From Eustoma russellianum (lineage: Eukaryota > Streptophyta > Magnoliopsida > Gentianales > Gentianaceae), in the NCBI GenBank assembly GCA_036186865.1, contig AP025066.1, positions 16,898,324-16,962,323 on the forward strand: DNA of 64,000 bases. Direction: 5' to 3'. The notes under the pieces are model-generated. The model had not been told where the DNA came from, made no database searches, and saw only the letters and a program-made list of their open reading frames with translations. Shown one piece after another: positions 1 to 11,231 of the stretch. The translations under genes were made by a program, and so were the position numbers. Positions within the stretch are counted from its first letter, which is position 1. Each line of letters begins with the position of its first letter.

Positions 1-2089
1 TTTATTCAAATTATTGCCTATTTTGCATTGATTTAATCCAACAATTCAATCATCATTTAGTGTGCAATATTCTCATCTTTTATGGAATAAACATTAGACA
101 ATAATATGACCTAAGTTTCGGCCATGCACACTCCTACACATGCTGAAATTTTCAGCATGTGTGATATTCAAATATATCACCACTTTAATTCCATAAAACA
201 CTTCCAAATTGTCTTCTAATTAATCCACCTTAATCAAGACATAAAATATGAGTCATATTAATGAAAAAATCGGCCAGCACTAATTCTACATGCTGAAATT
301 TTCAGCATGTGTTTCAAATGAGACAAAGTTTGAAACCTTACCTTTTGTAGCTTCTTTCTTTAAGTCATCAACTTTGTATGATTGATTCTTGACCAATCAA
401 TATTCCAACAAGGCTCCACATATGCTCCATCTCAGCTGTAGGGGCGTGTATACATGTATATGCATGTGCTGAATTTTATTTTTGCTAACTTTGTAAAATA
501 GTGCACATTTAATAATACACACATGTAATATTCCAATCAGCCCTTAATTTAATTTTCTAGAACACTTTAAGATGTATATCATATGTAAAAAGTGTCTAGA
601 TACGTGTCACATGATGTACAAGAAAAACGTTCCATGTTATGTGCGTAGAAAACCGAATTTTTGATATTTATCGATTACCCGATTTTTCTCTAATTTAAAT
701 TCCAACTTTTGCACATGTTATATATATTATGTTATACATAATATACATAATATATAATTTAAATCTCAGCACTTGGCTGGTTTAAAGTGGTACCATTAGC
801 ATGTGACAAAATTAAACTTGGAATCTTCACATTTTGGCCTTAATGTGGAGTAATTTGTGTGTGCCAACATGGAAAGTATTTTTGGCTGAATGTGTCATGT
901 ATAGCACGAAATTTACACCATATTTTGATGTATATGGGCTGGCCATTTATTTATGGCAAGTACGTGACACGTTGGCGAAGTTTTGGTATTCGCCCGATAC
1001 GACAAATTTCGGTTTAGAACCTTTTATCGTGTCGTATTTAATTTGTCATCACCATATCTTATATCATATGATATAGGACCTGAATATACTCATAAATATG
1101 AGTTAAGTATAGTGGTGTGACGTTAACGTACGTACGTAAAATATATAACGTGTCGGTAGTACGTTGGAATACATGTGTATGTGCCTTTATTTAAAAAATC
1201 TTAAAATATGTATAATATATGTGTATTTGGCGTGTACATTAATGGATGGAGAGGAGGAGAAGACTTTCCTTCTTTAGCCTTGTAGCCTTTGTGCCTTTTC
1301 CAAATGAATCTTCCTTTAATGAACTACTTAGTTTATTAAACTAAGTACTTCACTTAATGAACTAGTTGAGTTCATTAATGGTGGCACCTGAAAATAGTAT
1401 AAACACAACAAATGTTTGCCATATGATGTAAGCTTTAATGCTTCATGGCTCGTTAGTATGGCAACATAATATATAAGCTAAATAAGGCAAGTAATGACAA
1501 GTTATCATGCATACATGTACACATTTATGTATGTATACGTTTATACACATATATATGCATTCAAGTTACTTATTTTGAAATCACTCAAACCCCCTTATCT
1601 CTACAGTGTGTTTGTAATATATGTAACGTGTCGGTAGTACATCGGAATATATGCGTATTGAGCCTTTTTATAAAAAATCTGAATATATATATATATAGTG
1701 TATATATATATATACATATATATATATAACGTGTATGCCAAATAGAGAGGGGACTTTCCATGTTTCAATTTGTTGACATCATGCCTTCTCCAAATATATC
1801 TCTATTTAATGAACTACTTAGTTTATTGAACTAAGTACTTCACTTAATGAACTAGTTTAGTTCATTAATGGTGGCACCTGAAAATAGTTCAAACACAACT
1901 AATGTTTGCCATTTGATGTAATCTTTAATGCTTCATGGCTTGTTAGTACGGCAACATTTCATATAAAGTATATAAGACAAGTTTGTCACAAAAACGTGTC
2001 AAGTAATAAATTATATCATGCATTTCTTAAACACGCGTTATTCAAATCATGTATTTTGTGAATCACTCAAACTCTTTTTTTTTTCAACA
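1..2089 (-). mobile_element. SIRE-like Ty1/Copia LTR fragment (U3 side)
   Basis: This stretch aligns by eye with the LTR at 16874-20200: 250-1165 matches about 18150-19060, and 1690-2080 matches about 19800-20190 (shared landmarks are the block around 'ttcattaatggtggcacctg' and 'cttcatggct'). On the minus strand it starts with TGTTGA at 2089, the usual SIRE LTR start. There is no polypurine tract beside it at 2090, so it is either a solo LTR or a broken piece. Its left edge lies outside the window. No coding capacity is visible; the 80-aa frame at 834-1076 falls inside repeat sequence and has no recognisable domain. Confidence 0.7.
1134..2080. repeat. Tandem duplication of about 475 bp inside the LTR
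   Basis: Two adjacent units, about 1134-1612 and 1613-2080, share the same order of landmarks: a 'taacgtgtcggtagtac' block, an AT-rich run, the 'tgaactacttagtt' block, 'ggtggcacctgaaaatagt' and the 'cttcatggct' block. The related LTR at 16874-20200 has this unit only once, so the duplication is specific to this copy. It lies in U3, where retrotransposon promoters and enhancers sit. Confidence 0.75.
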
Positions 2090-2632
2090 AACGCATGTCA
2101 AAGTGTACTGAGTACTTATCAAAGTAATAGTTGATATTTATCCCAGCCAATTTAATAGATGATCTTTATCAAAGAATGAAGAAATAAGGTAAAAAATGTG
2201 TATTTTCAATACCATCGGTCTTCTTTTCATTGGTCCATCTTGTTTATGTTTTCAATTGATGTTAGTTTTGCAATGATTAAAGCATCTGCAATAGGACAAC
2301 CAAAGGAATGATAATATTAGTGAAAGAATTTGGTTTTGGATCTTTTGGCCTCAAAGTTTTCCTCCCCTCCAATTTCTATACCACCTACCCAAGGATACAA
2401 CGTCTTCCAACTCAAACTTCTCAACTTATATGTCATCATCTTTTGACTCATTCAATGAGAATATGAATGACAATTATACCCACCTCGGTAGATATCCAAC
2501 TTGTTCTGACCCGTTTGGGCAGGATCAGTTTCGGATAAGGACCTCGTATGAGTAGTAAAATTTAAAACCTACAGCGGAACAGGTAGGATACGGATATAAC
2601 ATAGAAACTTGCGATATACTCTAGCAATACCG

Positions 2633-2687
<55 letters not shown>

Positions 2688-3949
2688 GAGAATTTAAATA
2701 TAAATTTATATTTTCCAACCCTCCACCTGTCCAGACTACAAACAACAAAAACAGCAATTATACCTAGTATTGCCAACAATAGTAAAAGCTACCGCTAGTG
2801 TATAGGAAGGTTGAGAGGAAGACAAACAATACTTCTCTGCTTCTTCTCCCTTATTTGGTTATTTTCCTTCTTCAACGTTTCGTTTCACCTTCACTCTCAC
2901 CTACTCACTACTGCAGTTGGGAGATAAATGAAACCAGAAGAAGATCTATATGGAGATGTTCTGTTTCTTATGATTTGGACTTGTGTTTTTGTTATTTAAG
3001 TGATGTTTATGAACTAGATGATGTATTTGTTCTATGTTTTGGTAGCCATTGACTATAGTATTTGTTATTATTTAAGACGTGAAGCGTTTTTCAAATTTTA
3101 GAGGTTGTGCTTTTTTAAAGCATATAGTGAATTTTGAGAGAGATGCATACAGATACCTGCGGGCGTCCGTAGCGACGAAAAAAATCCAATTATACCATTT
3201 CCAAACGGTTATAGGGGCAGGTATGAATAAGAACATGTCAACATATATTCAGTCTTTATCGAATTGCTAAATCATCTTTTGACTCAAAGTATAGTCAGTT
3301 CATATCAAATTGTTACATCATCTATTGACTCATTCAATGAAAGCATGTCAAAGTATACTGAGTACTTATCAAAGTAACAATTGATATTTATCCCAGCCAA
3401 TTTAATAGATGATCTTTATCCCAGTGAAATTTTTTAGAACTGGAAAGCGGTCTAAGAAAAAGAACAATATTTCATTACGCGATAAGTAATTCTACCGCTG
3501 ATAACCATTTCTTCTTCTTTTTCACTATTCTTTTGAAAAAAAGGTGCATTATATTACTGAAAGAAAATCTACATTTGCAGCGGCAAGTAAATTTGGAATA
3601 AAAACTCATATCATGAAAGCAAGAGTAAAGTCTGCATGGGTCATCAATCACATTGGCAGATATATACAGCCTATCCTATAGGGGCAGCCCTTTGGATTTG
3701 TAGGATGATTATCAAGCAATTTCCAAGAATTGAAGGCCCTACGAACAGCTTATACTTATCTGAAATAGATCCATGTGGCAAATTAACATATTCAGAGAAA
3801 ACGTTACGATGTTGAAGTGGAATTTCACGTTAAGAAAAAAAGATGTTCGAATGTGAAACATAGATACTAAATGTGTTTTATGTTCAAAGCATTATATGAT
3901 TGCTTGGAAAAATCTAAAAAATAGAGATTCACTAGTTTCTTTTCATATG
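2090..3949. other. AT-rich non-coding stretch with an 80-bp direct repeat
   Basis: I see no gene here. About 75-80 bp around 2097-2172 recurs at 3345-3422 (core 'ctgagtacttatcaaagtaa' followed by 'tttatcccagccaatttaat'), so about 1.25 kb lies between two direct repeats. Shorter echoes of 'ttgactcattcaatga' occur near 2450 and 3325. A pure (TA)n run lies at 2634-2680. The small open frames at 2798-3052 and 3079-3270 have no recognisable domain or splice context. Confidence 0.6.
2634..2680. repeat. (TA)n microsatellite
   Basis: A run of about 23 TA units is seen directly. Confidence 0.95.
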
Positions 3950-4258
3950 TAGGGGTGTCAACGAGCCGAACCAAACCGAATATTATTTTTTTGAGTTTTG
4001 ATTCGTTTAGTTTAACGAATAAATTGGCTATGCTCTTTTGATGCAACGAGCTTCAAGGTTTGTTCAAATTCGGCTCGAAAACGCTATAGCTCTTTAAGCG
4101 TGCAAAATAGTTAACGAGTAGTTCGGCTTGTTTTATTAAACGAATCTAATTAGGTATTCGAACTTGGCTCGTTGAATTAAAATTAACGAACAAACTCGAA
4201 TCAAATACTTATCGAACTCAAACTATTCGTGAATAGTTTGGTTCACTTAATACCCCTA
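3950..4258. mobile_element. hAT-like MITE, about 309 bp
   Basis: The left end reads TAGGGGTGTCAACGAGCC and the right end reads AATACCCCTA, giving short inverted termini (TAGGGGT/ACCCCTA). The interior is rich in repeated 'aacgaa/ttcggctcg' blocks. This matches the 'aggggtgtcaa..cgagccgaac' small elements that are common in plant genomes and usually assigned to hAT. The flanking 8-mers (ttcatatg and gttaaatg) do not form a clean target duplication, so the family assignment is tentative. It has no coding capacity. Confidence 0.5.
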
Positions 4259-4931
4259 GTTAAATGACACAAGTAGATAAGATATGCAAGTTTCTTCCAT
4301 ATAGCTGATATTTGAGCATGTCACAATTGTTTATACATAAATTATATGAATGATTAGGACAAGTTATTTATAAAATATATTTCAAGAGTAATTGACAAAT
4401 CTATTTTATGATAGATAACAATTAGTCTGTTTTTGATATGATTTTGGAATCGATATTTGAGCTAATAATTGATATTTGTCATTTGGTTAAAAAAATGATT
4501 ACGAATTATTAACATAAACAAGTGTGTTAATAATGAGGAAGAAAGGATATTATGGTATTCAGAATATTTCTTGACTGAAAATTTATGGATGATATAAAAA
4601 GTTAAATAAAGAAAGTATGTAAACATGCAAACTTCGGTATGATACATTTCATGCTTATATATTTCTTTAAAGTTAAGCGGAATGTGTAATTTCACGATTA
4701 ATCTTATGAAGTTTGTCCATGTCTAGTTAAACATATTAAATCGAAACATGTTTCAAAGGTTGAGAATCTTAAATTTTAGGTAATGTAACACATACGTGGT
4801 TAACATTATTTTAGTGTCTATGTTCTTAAAACTTATTTAGCAAATAATGAAATTTGCTTGTCTATTGTTGAAAACTAGACTAAATGTGAGATTAATGAGA
4901 AAATATGGGCTTCTTCAGACTATGATACAAC
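4259..4931. other. AT-rich non-coding stretch
   Basis: I see no gene. The 77-aa minus-strand frame at 4462-4695 has no recognisable domain. The last bases (about 4912-4931) read on the minus strand like a decayed tRNA-Met primer-binding site (TTGTATCATAGTC), directly next to the LTR at 4932. Confidence 0.5.
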
Positions 4932-5412
4932 TGAAAGATTAAAGGCTTATTTTTAAGAGAAAACAGAGCTCAAATTTATGATAAACACTTGGGATGAAGA
5001 AGGAAAACACTTCAATGCCATCTACAATGGCCTTAAAGCTTTATATATACAAGAGGAAGCTCCAACGGATAGCCTGTCGAGGAGACTGTCCAGTGGCTAC
5101 TTTTTCGGATAAAAACCATCGGATAGAATAATGCAAAATCATCAAGGTGATGGTGTATCGATTGTCATGTGATTAAACTACAATTACATACTACAACTTG
5201 ATAGAAATAAGCAAAAAATATATAGAAAATTATATGGAAGAACAAGTGTTCGACGCTTGGATAAAACTGTTCGATCTAATGCCACAATGGGGCTGACAGA
5301 ACTTTGGCACGCTGGGTTTGGGCTTGGCATGCCAGGTTTGAGGCTTGGCACGCCAGATCCATCCTTGGTTGTTTGGTCTGTTTGTCCATCGTCTCAGGGA
5401 AGTATTCTAACA
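4932..5412 (-). mobile_element. Ty1/Copia LTR, about 480 bp
   Basis: On the minus strand it begins TGTTAGAATACTTCC at 5412 and ends TCTTTCA near 4932, giving TG...CA termini. A polypurine tract lies immediately upstream (5413-5425), and the Copia RNase H tail ends about 35 bp further on, so it fits as the 3' LTR of the pol fragment at 5448-7000. A TATA-like sequence (tatatataaag on the minus strand) lies near 5040. Three degenerate copies of a roughly 20-bp unit, TTGGCAYGCYRGGTTTG, lie at about 5304-5363 and could be U3 enhancer repeats. A PBS-like sequence on its far side is unexpected for a 3' LTR. Confidence 0.65.
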
Positions 5413-5425
5413 CTTCCCCTCAAGC
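5413..5425 (-). promoter_or_regulatory. Polypurine tract
   Basis: The minus strand reads GCTTGAGGGGAAG immediately before the TGTTAGA start of the LTR. This is the expected position of the primer for plus-strand DNA synthesis. Confidence 0.65.
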
Positions 5426-5447
5426 TAGAAGTGTAGATATTGATACA

Positions 5448-7000
5448 TCATATCTTGTCCAGCATTGTTTTGAAGACTTGAATGTTTATTGGCTTGGTGA
5501 ACATATCTGCAATTTGTTCTTTGGACTTGATGAAGTGAAGTTTTAGCTTTTTGTCCTTAAATTTTTGCCTTAAGAAATGCTTGTCTATCTCTCTATACTT
5601 TGACTTATGATGTTCCATAAAATTTTTTGTCATATGGATTGGAGATATGCTGTCATAATACACATGGATAGGAAGCTGTACAGTAATTTACAAATCATTC
5701 ATCACTCTGCTGATCCATAAGCCTTCACATACACCAAGGGATAGGGCCCTTAGTTTAGCTTCAACACTGCTCCTGGATGCAACATGTTGCTTCTTGCTCC
5801 TCTATGTCACCAAGTTTCTCCCATAGACATAAGGCACATCCAAATGTCAATTTAATGTCTATTGTGGATCCTACCCAATCTGCATCAGTGAACACTTGAA
5901 TATCCCTGATCTGAATTCTTATAAAAAACAATCCGTGACCAAGATAGGATTTTAGATATCTCAAAATTATAAGGGCACAATTATAATGTTCCGCAGTAGG
6001 GTTATGCATGAATTGACTGATAAAACTTACCCTATAGCAGATGTATAGTCTAGTATAAGATAGATAGATCAACTTACCTGTCAATCTATGATATCTTTGC
6101 TTGTCAGTATAACTTGAGCCATAAACCTTCTTTGATTTGTACCCAGGTTCAACCGAAGTAATTGCAGGTTTAAAGTTGGTCATGCCAGTATCCTGCAACA
6201 AGTCTAAAATATACTTTCTCTGGGGAAATACATATGCCATTGGCTAATCTTGAAACTTACATACCTAAAAAGTACCTTAGCTGTCCTAAATCCTTTACCT
6301 CAAAAGACTTAGCTAACAGTTTCTTTGTTTCCATGATGCTGCTATAGTGATTCCTAGTAAGAATTATATCATCTATATATACAAGGATAATAATATAACA
6401 CAAGCTGTCAACAAATCTTATGGACAAGGTATGATCACTCGGACACGGAGAAAACTAAGGGAAGCTGTTGTTGAATTGAATCTTTTGAACCATGACCTAG
6501 GAGACTGTTTCAGACCATAAAGGGACTTATTTAGTTTACGTACCATGTTTTTATTAGATTCAGAATTGAATCCAGGTGGGATGTACATATGAACTTCCTC
6601 TTCCAAGTCACCATTAAGAAATGCCTTTTTAATGTCTAGTTGGAAGAGTGACCGGTCAAGATTGACAACAAGAGCAAAGAGTATCCTTACAGTGTTTAGC
6701 TTTACTACTGGTGCAAAGGTTTCTTCATAGTATATCCTAAAAGTTTGCGTAAAACATTTTGCAACCAACATGTCTTTATACCTATTGACAGATCCATCAG
6801 AGTTGCATTTGATGTAAAAGATCCATTTACATCCTACAGGTTTGATCCCATATACAGTAGGTATGATCTCCCAAGTCCATTTTTGATCAAGGCATTCATT
6901 TCCTTAGCAAATGCTTTCTTCCACTCATGGTGTGCTAAGGATTCATGAATACTCCTTGGAATTTTATACTGCCAAGGAAACAAAAACTTTAGATGCATAT
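5448..7000 (-). pseudogene. Ty1/Copia pol fragment: reverse transcriptase and RNase H
   Basis: On the minus strand the order is RT N-terminal part (from about 7000; 'AKEMNALIKNG', 'LVAKCFTQTFRIYYEETFAP', 'LDIKKAFLNGDLEEEV', 'KSLYGLKQSPRSWFKRF'), the catalytic YIDD box at 6368-6379, 'KDLGQLRYFLGM', then RNase H (6240-5761) and its C-terminal tail (5663-5448, 'IDKHFLRQKF', 'KEQIADMFTKPI'). These are standard RVT_2/Copia RNase H motifs. The reading frame changes near 6420 and 5760, and a stop replaces the residue after 'FLGM'. Compared with 'MDVKSALLNG/LKKALYCLKQAPRAWY' at 12373-12600, this belongs to a different Copia lineage from the SIRE-like pol. Integrase and protease are absent upstream: the fragment joins a SIRE gag at about 7000-7036. 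Confidence 0.85.
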
Positions 7001-7025
7001 AAGTGCTAAATGGAGGTGTATGCAT

Positions 7026-8480
7026 ATAAGTGCTAATCTTGGTCTAAAATTGTTATAAAATGGCTGATTTTGATAGCTAAAGTGAGGCATATGATTTTCC
7101 TATATGATTTACTTTTAATCTCTAAAGAATCAAGAGTATTAGTAGACTCTTGTTTAAAAGATTCTAATTGATCGGAAAATTCCAAGTTGAACATCTTCAA
7201 CTTGTCATTTTCTTTAGTTAGTTTCTTTTTCTCTTTTGATAATCGTTTACAGTGTGCATTTTTAGAAATTCTTCGTACATTTCAGCAAAAGACATTTCAT
7301 TATCAGAATCTACGTTAGAAGAAGGAATTACCTCGTTGGATACGAAGCAGACTTGAGCTTTCTCATTAGCGGATTCTGAGTCGGACGAGTCGCTCCATGT
7401 GCTTGTCTGCATTGCCCTTTTGCCTTTTTTTTGCCTTGGGCTCCTTTGGCTTGGGTTGATCAGACTTCTTATTTTGTTTATTATTATTATTGTTGTTGTT
7501 GTTGTTGTTATATTTCTTTGTCGGACAATCATCAGAAATGTGTCCTTTTTTGCTGCATTCATAGCATTTTAATTCTTTATTATACCACTTGTCAATATTT
7601 TTGTTTGAATTACTTCTCCTAAGTTGAGAAGAGGAAGAAGAAGATTGTTGTCTATTCCTATTAGGCCTTTTGAAAAATTTTCTATGGTTTCTAGACACTA
7701 AGATCATTTCATCATCCAGTTCACTATCACTATTACTTTCACTATTATTATTATTTATATATAACTCAGTTGTTTTGAAAGCAATAATCTTACCAGTAGA
7801 TTTTGACGACTCGGACTTCCGTTAGTTCAAATTTACTTTGTATACTCTGAGTGAGCCATTAATTTGTTCATCTTTGTGATTGACTTTGTTTCTTCGATTG
7901 TCGTTACCTTTGGATCCCATTGAGCGGGAAAATTTAGCCGCACCTTTTGAACCTTCTCGTTGCTGGTAAAGGATTTACCTAAAGCTTCAAGTGCATTGAA
8001 GATAATAGTAATTCTCAAATCCATAGAGGTTATGGATTGGTTTGGCAACATTTTAAACGATTCAAGTTCAATAAGCATGTTTATTTTAGACTCTGTTACA
8101 CCGCTAGTTCCTTCATGCTTTAATTCTTATGATTTTCACATATCGTGTGCACTAGTGTAAATTGAAACATATTCTGCTTCAGAGGCCGTTAGTCCGTTTG
8201 AAAGTAATTGCATAGCTTTGGTATTCATGGACATTTTGTTTTTGTCTTCTATAGATCATTCACTTTTGTATTTTTCTACTTCTTATGTGACTCCAATAAC
8301 TTGTACAACTTTCATTGGAATGTACGACACATCTTCAACTATAGATCATAAATTGATATCTATAGTCATTAAGAATAGTCTCATTCTAAGTTTCCAATGA
8401 ACGAAATTATTACCATCAACAAGAGGAGGGCGTTGAATAGACATACCTTCCAACTCACTTTTGTGAGAAACTATGACCAT
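7026..8480 (-). pseudogene. SIRE-like Ty1/Copia gag (UBN2 domain and zinc knuckle)
   Basis: On the minus strand, from ATG 8480, the frame reads 'MVIVSHKSELEGMSIQRPP', then 'VDGNNFVHWKLRMRLFLM', the UBN2-type gag core ('ELKHEGTSGVTESKINML', 'SITSMDLRITIIFNALEALG'), and a CX2CX4HX4C knuckle (CYECSKKGHISDDC, around 7530-7570). An Asn run follows, encoded by a (GTT)n-type microsatellite near 7475-7512, then an acidic spacer. Several stops (for example after 'DINL') and frame changes show it is dead. It follows the LTR at 8622-11216 in the order expected for LTR-gag. The part at 7026-7095 is nearly identical to 13978-14062 in the second copy. The element is cut at about 7026 and continues as an unrelated Copia RT. 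Confidence 0.8.
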
Positions 8481-9683
8481 TGTAAAGTTTACCTTTGATT
8501 TGAGATAAGCAGGCTTTAATGAATTCTTGCATCTTAGCCTTGTCTTCTTAGAACGGTGTTAATGTCGCTTCTTAGAGTGGTGTTGGCCTGGATCTGCTGC
8601 TAATTTTTGGACCATAACACCTGTAATAAACATCACTAGAGGGGGGGTGAATAGTAATTAGCGGAAACTACACTACTACCCTTGAATTAAAAACCCCTTT
8701 GAAAACAGAATCTGCGAGCTACTTAAATTCAGTACCTGCTTTTGAAAAATTCAAAAGTTAGTGTACACAACTCTAAAAGTTATGAAATTTTTTCGGAAAT
8801 CCATTTCAGTGTTTTGAATAGACTCTATCCAAACATAAGATAAAAACAAGATCGTTGGCCCTTTTAAAAAATAAAAAGATTCATATAGTCAATTTAGACA
8901 GAATAGTGCTGAATTTTGCAAACATGTTTCTCTTTAATTACTCCGTCAAAAAGGTTGATGTTTAGGTCAAAATACTCCTTAAGATATTTAGTTTAAATTT
9001 CCAAAAGGCCATGACCTGAAACTATGCTTAATAAGATCAGAATGCAAGTTTCCTTGAAACTGGTCACATTGCAACCAGAATGGAGCAGTTATTTTTTAAA
9101 GACTGAAAGACTAACTTTCCTTTGGTCAAATCAAATGATTATTGTTGCAAATGAAAGCTAACATTCTGAAGTATAACTCCACCAAAAATCACAAATTTTG
9201 AAAATGTTTTACTATTTTTGCGAGATGTATGAAGTTGGGTAAAAACTACAGTGAAACGGGCAGAAAACAGTAAAGAAATAAATAAGACAAGAACACCAAG
9301 GATTTATCCTGGTTTGGTCAATGTGACCTACTCGAGTCCCAAGGAACATCTTTCATTGGATTTTAATATGAAATGAACACCAAGAAAACAAGAACCAAGC
9401 TTGATTCATGGGTTATACACCAACCCTATTCAAGACTTGGATGATCACCTCGATGCAACTTTAGTTGCAACACCTCAATCACCTATAGATATAGCCTTAT
9501 AAGTTTGGCTAATCAATCTTACAAAAACCTAACAAAAGACCGTGTAGTGTAGCTATACAACAACTAAGAATAGAGCACCATGGCTACACAAGGAATAAAA
9601 CAAGAACAAGAGAAGAGTATAGCAAGAGAATGATCTTCAAGTTCGCTTCAAAGTTGTGTATATTCTCTTCTTCACCTTGCCTC

Positions 9684-9694
9684 CTATTTATAAT
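9684..9694 (-). promoter_or_regulatory. TATA box of the long LTR
   Basis: The minus strand reads 'cattataaatagg' here, about 1 kb before the LTR end. This fits the U3/R boundary of a plant LTR promoter. The assignment is inferred from sequence and position only. Confidence 0.4.
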
Positions 9695-10844
9695 GTGAAA
9701 TGGACCGTGAAGATAAGAATGCCGATGTGTCAAAGTCTTCATCATCAATGCTTAAGTGTCTTCACATTATTGGTCGTCGACATAAACAATTTGTACACTT
9801 GGCCACATGATGCAACATGATTGGTCCACCTTGGAACCATGTTTGCCGATTTTATGTCTTCAAAAGTGAAACGGAAATCGTGATGATAATACCCAAGGGT
9901 AAGATGGCATATTCCTCCAATAATCCCTCTACTTCTTGGCACAAGAAAAGGCCATGAGATGGCTGAAAATTTTGAATAAAATCAGCTCGAACAAACCCAA
10001 TATAGCTGTTGGGTTCAAAATGAGAATTCCAAGTTGGTAACTTTGGCCAAATAGCTTGTATTTGATTGGTCCATTTGTCATCAAGTCATAAAATGAATAT
10101 ACCATCTTTACAACACATTTGGACCTTTTTTCGGCTTTAAGTTAAATTTATAACATCATATTTTTGAAGAGAAATCAAGTAGATAAAGTTGATAAGACTT
10201 TGCCAACATATAGTTCAAAATTCCCACATTTTTCTTCTGGTAAGTTGTGATAAATTTTGTACCAATAATGTCGTTAGAATCTCTGCAAAATGATGAATAA
10301 GAATCTCCTATAACATATATAAGAATATCTCCAAGAATAGAAAATAATGTGACATCAACAACCGTCACATATCCCGCTACCGTGGATAATATCACCAAAT
10401 AAGAAAATACAGTAGAAAGCCATGAAATAATCTTTAAGAAAACCATAATGAACTAGATAATGCAGATAATATGATACTTAAGGGATATCCTTGAGTAAAA
10501 TGACCAAACTGCCCTTAGGGGGTAAAATAACCAAAATGCCCCTGGTGATGGAAAACTCCGAAAATGACCCTGATGGTCAGAAATAGATATAATAACACCT
10601 TCATAGTGATGAATACGAAATAATGAAGCCCTTGTATGACTTTCTTCGTGTCATGTACCTACAATAACTCAAAATACCACTTTTTGCCCTTTTTAGTAAG
10701 TTATAGAAACTTCCAAGGCATATTAGTCATAAGACATAATAATATCCATCAAAATCACATAATAACAACATGATAAACATATATGAATCGTGTACAAATG
10801 AAAAAACACATTTCATCATATTTTAGAAAAAAATTTCTAAAAAC

Positions 10845-11100
10845 CCTAGACATCGATTGATCGAAGTGTCTCTGCTTGAGAGATCAATGTCTCACTGTGA
10901 GGTTCAGATTTTGTCTTTGACCTACATCAATCGATCAGTGTGATGGATTGATGTAAACATCGATCGATTGATATGTCTCAGTTTTAAAGCTCGATGTCTC
11001 ACAGTAATGTTTGAGATTTTTCCTGCCTTTCTTCGATCGATCGATGTAGAGATCGATGCATACATCGACCAATCGATGTGTCCTACATGAGAGATTGATG
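10845..11100. repeat. Array of ATCGATCGAT-type motifs in U3
   Basis: About ten degenerate copies of the palindromic core ATCGAT(CGAT) lie in 250 bp, for example at 10851, 10928, 10960, 11034, 11048 and 11072. Many have the form 'catcgatcgatgt' or 'catcgaccaatcgatgt', alternating with 'gatgtctcac/gagagatca' blocks. The array is in the U3 part of the long LTR and is not found in the sister LTRs in this window. Confidence 0.6.
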
Positions 11101-11216
11101 TCATTTTTCTTCACTCATTCAACTTTTTTAACTTTATAACATCATGTGTGACATTCTTAAGTGTTCAACACTTAAAAATCATGACTTAGAAAATTATCCA
11201 AACATATTTCTCAACA

Positions 11217-11231
11217 TTCTCCCCCTTTTGG
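11217..11231 (-). promoter_or_regulatory. Polypurine tract
   Basis: The minus strand reads CCAAAAGGGGGAGAA immediately before the TGTTGAG start of the LTR. A second purine tract of the same kind (AAAGGGGGAGATAG) lies at about 11547-11560, closer to the end of pol. Duplicated tracts are common in SIRE-type elements. Confidence 0.75.

Larger units (their letters stand above)
8622..11216 (-). mobile_element. Long SIRE-like LTR, about 2.6 kb
   Basis: The minus-strand start is TGTTGAGAAATATG at 11216, directly after a polypurine tract. The end at 8622 reads 'CTCTAGTG...TTACA' (plus strand TGTAATAAACATCACTAGAG followed by a G run and 'tgaatagtaattagcgg'). That sequence resembles the LTR ends at 16874 and 21554, which read 'caccactagaagg' and 'ttgaatagtaggtgcgg'. 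A TATA box lies near 9684-9694. On one side (11217 onward) lies SIRE pol and on the other side (8480 downward) SIRE gag, so this LTR is 3' LTR for one internal region and 5' LTR for another. No gene lies inside: the 60-96 aa frames at 9745-11104 show no domain. Confidence 0.65.

Noticed and set aside
2798..3052. 84-aa ORF as a small secreted protein
   Set aside because: A hydrophobic stretch is present, but there is no conserved motif and no promoter or polyadenylation context, and it lies in repeat-rich non-coding DNA.
7431..7622. Cys/Tyr-rich small plus-strand ORF near 7470-7520
   Set aside because: Antisense shadow of the poly-Asn microsatellite and zinc knuckle region of the gag on the minus strand.
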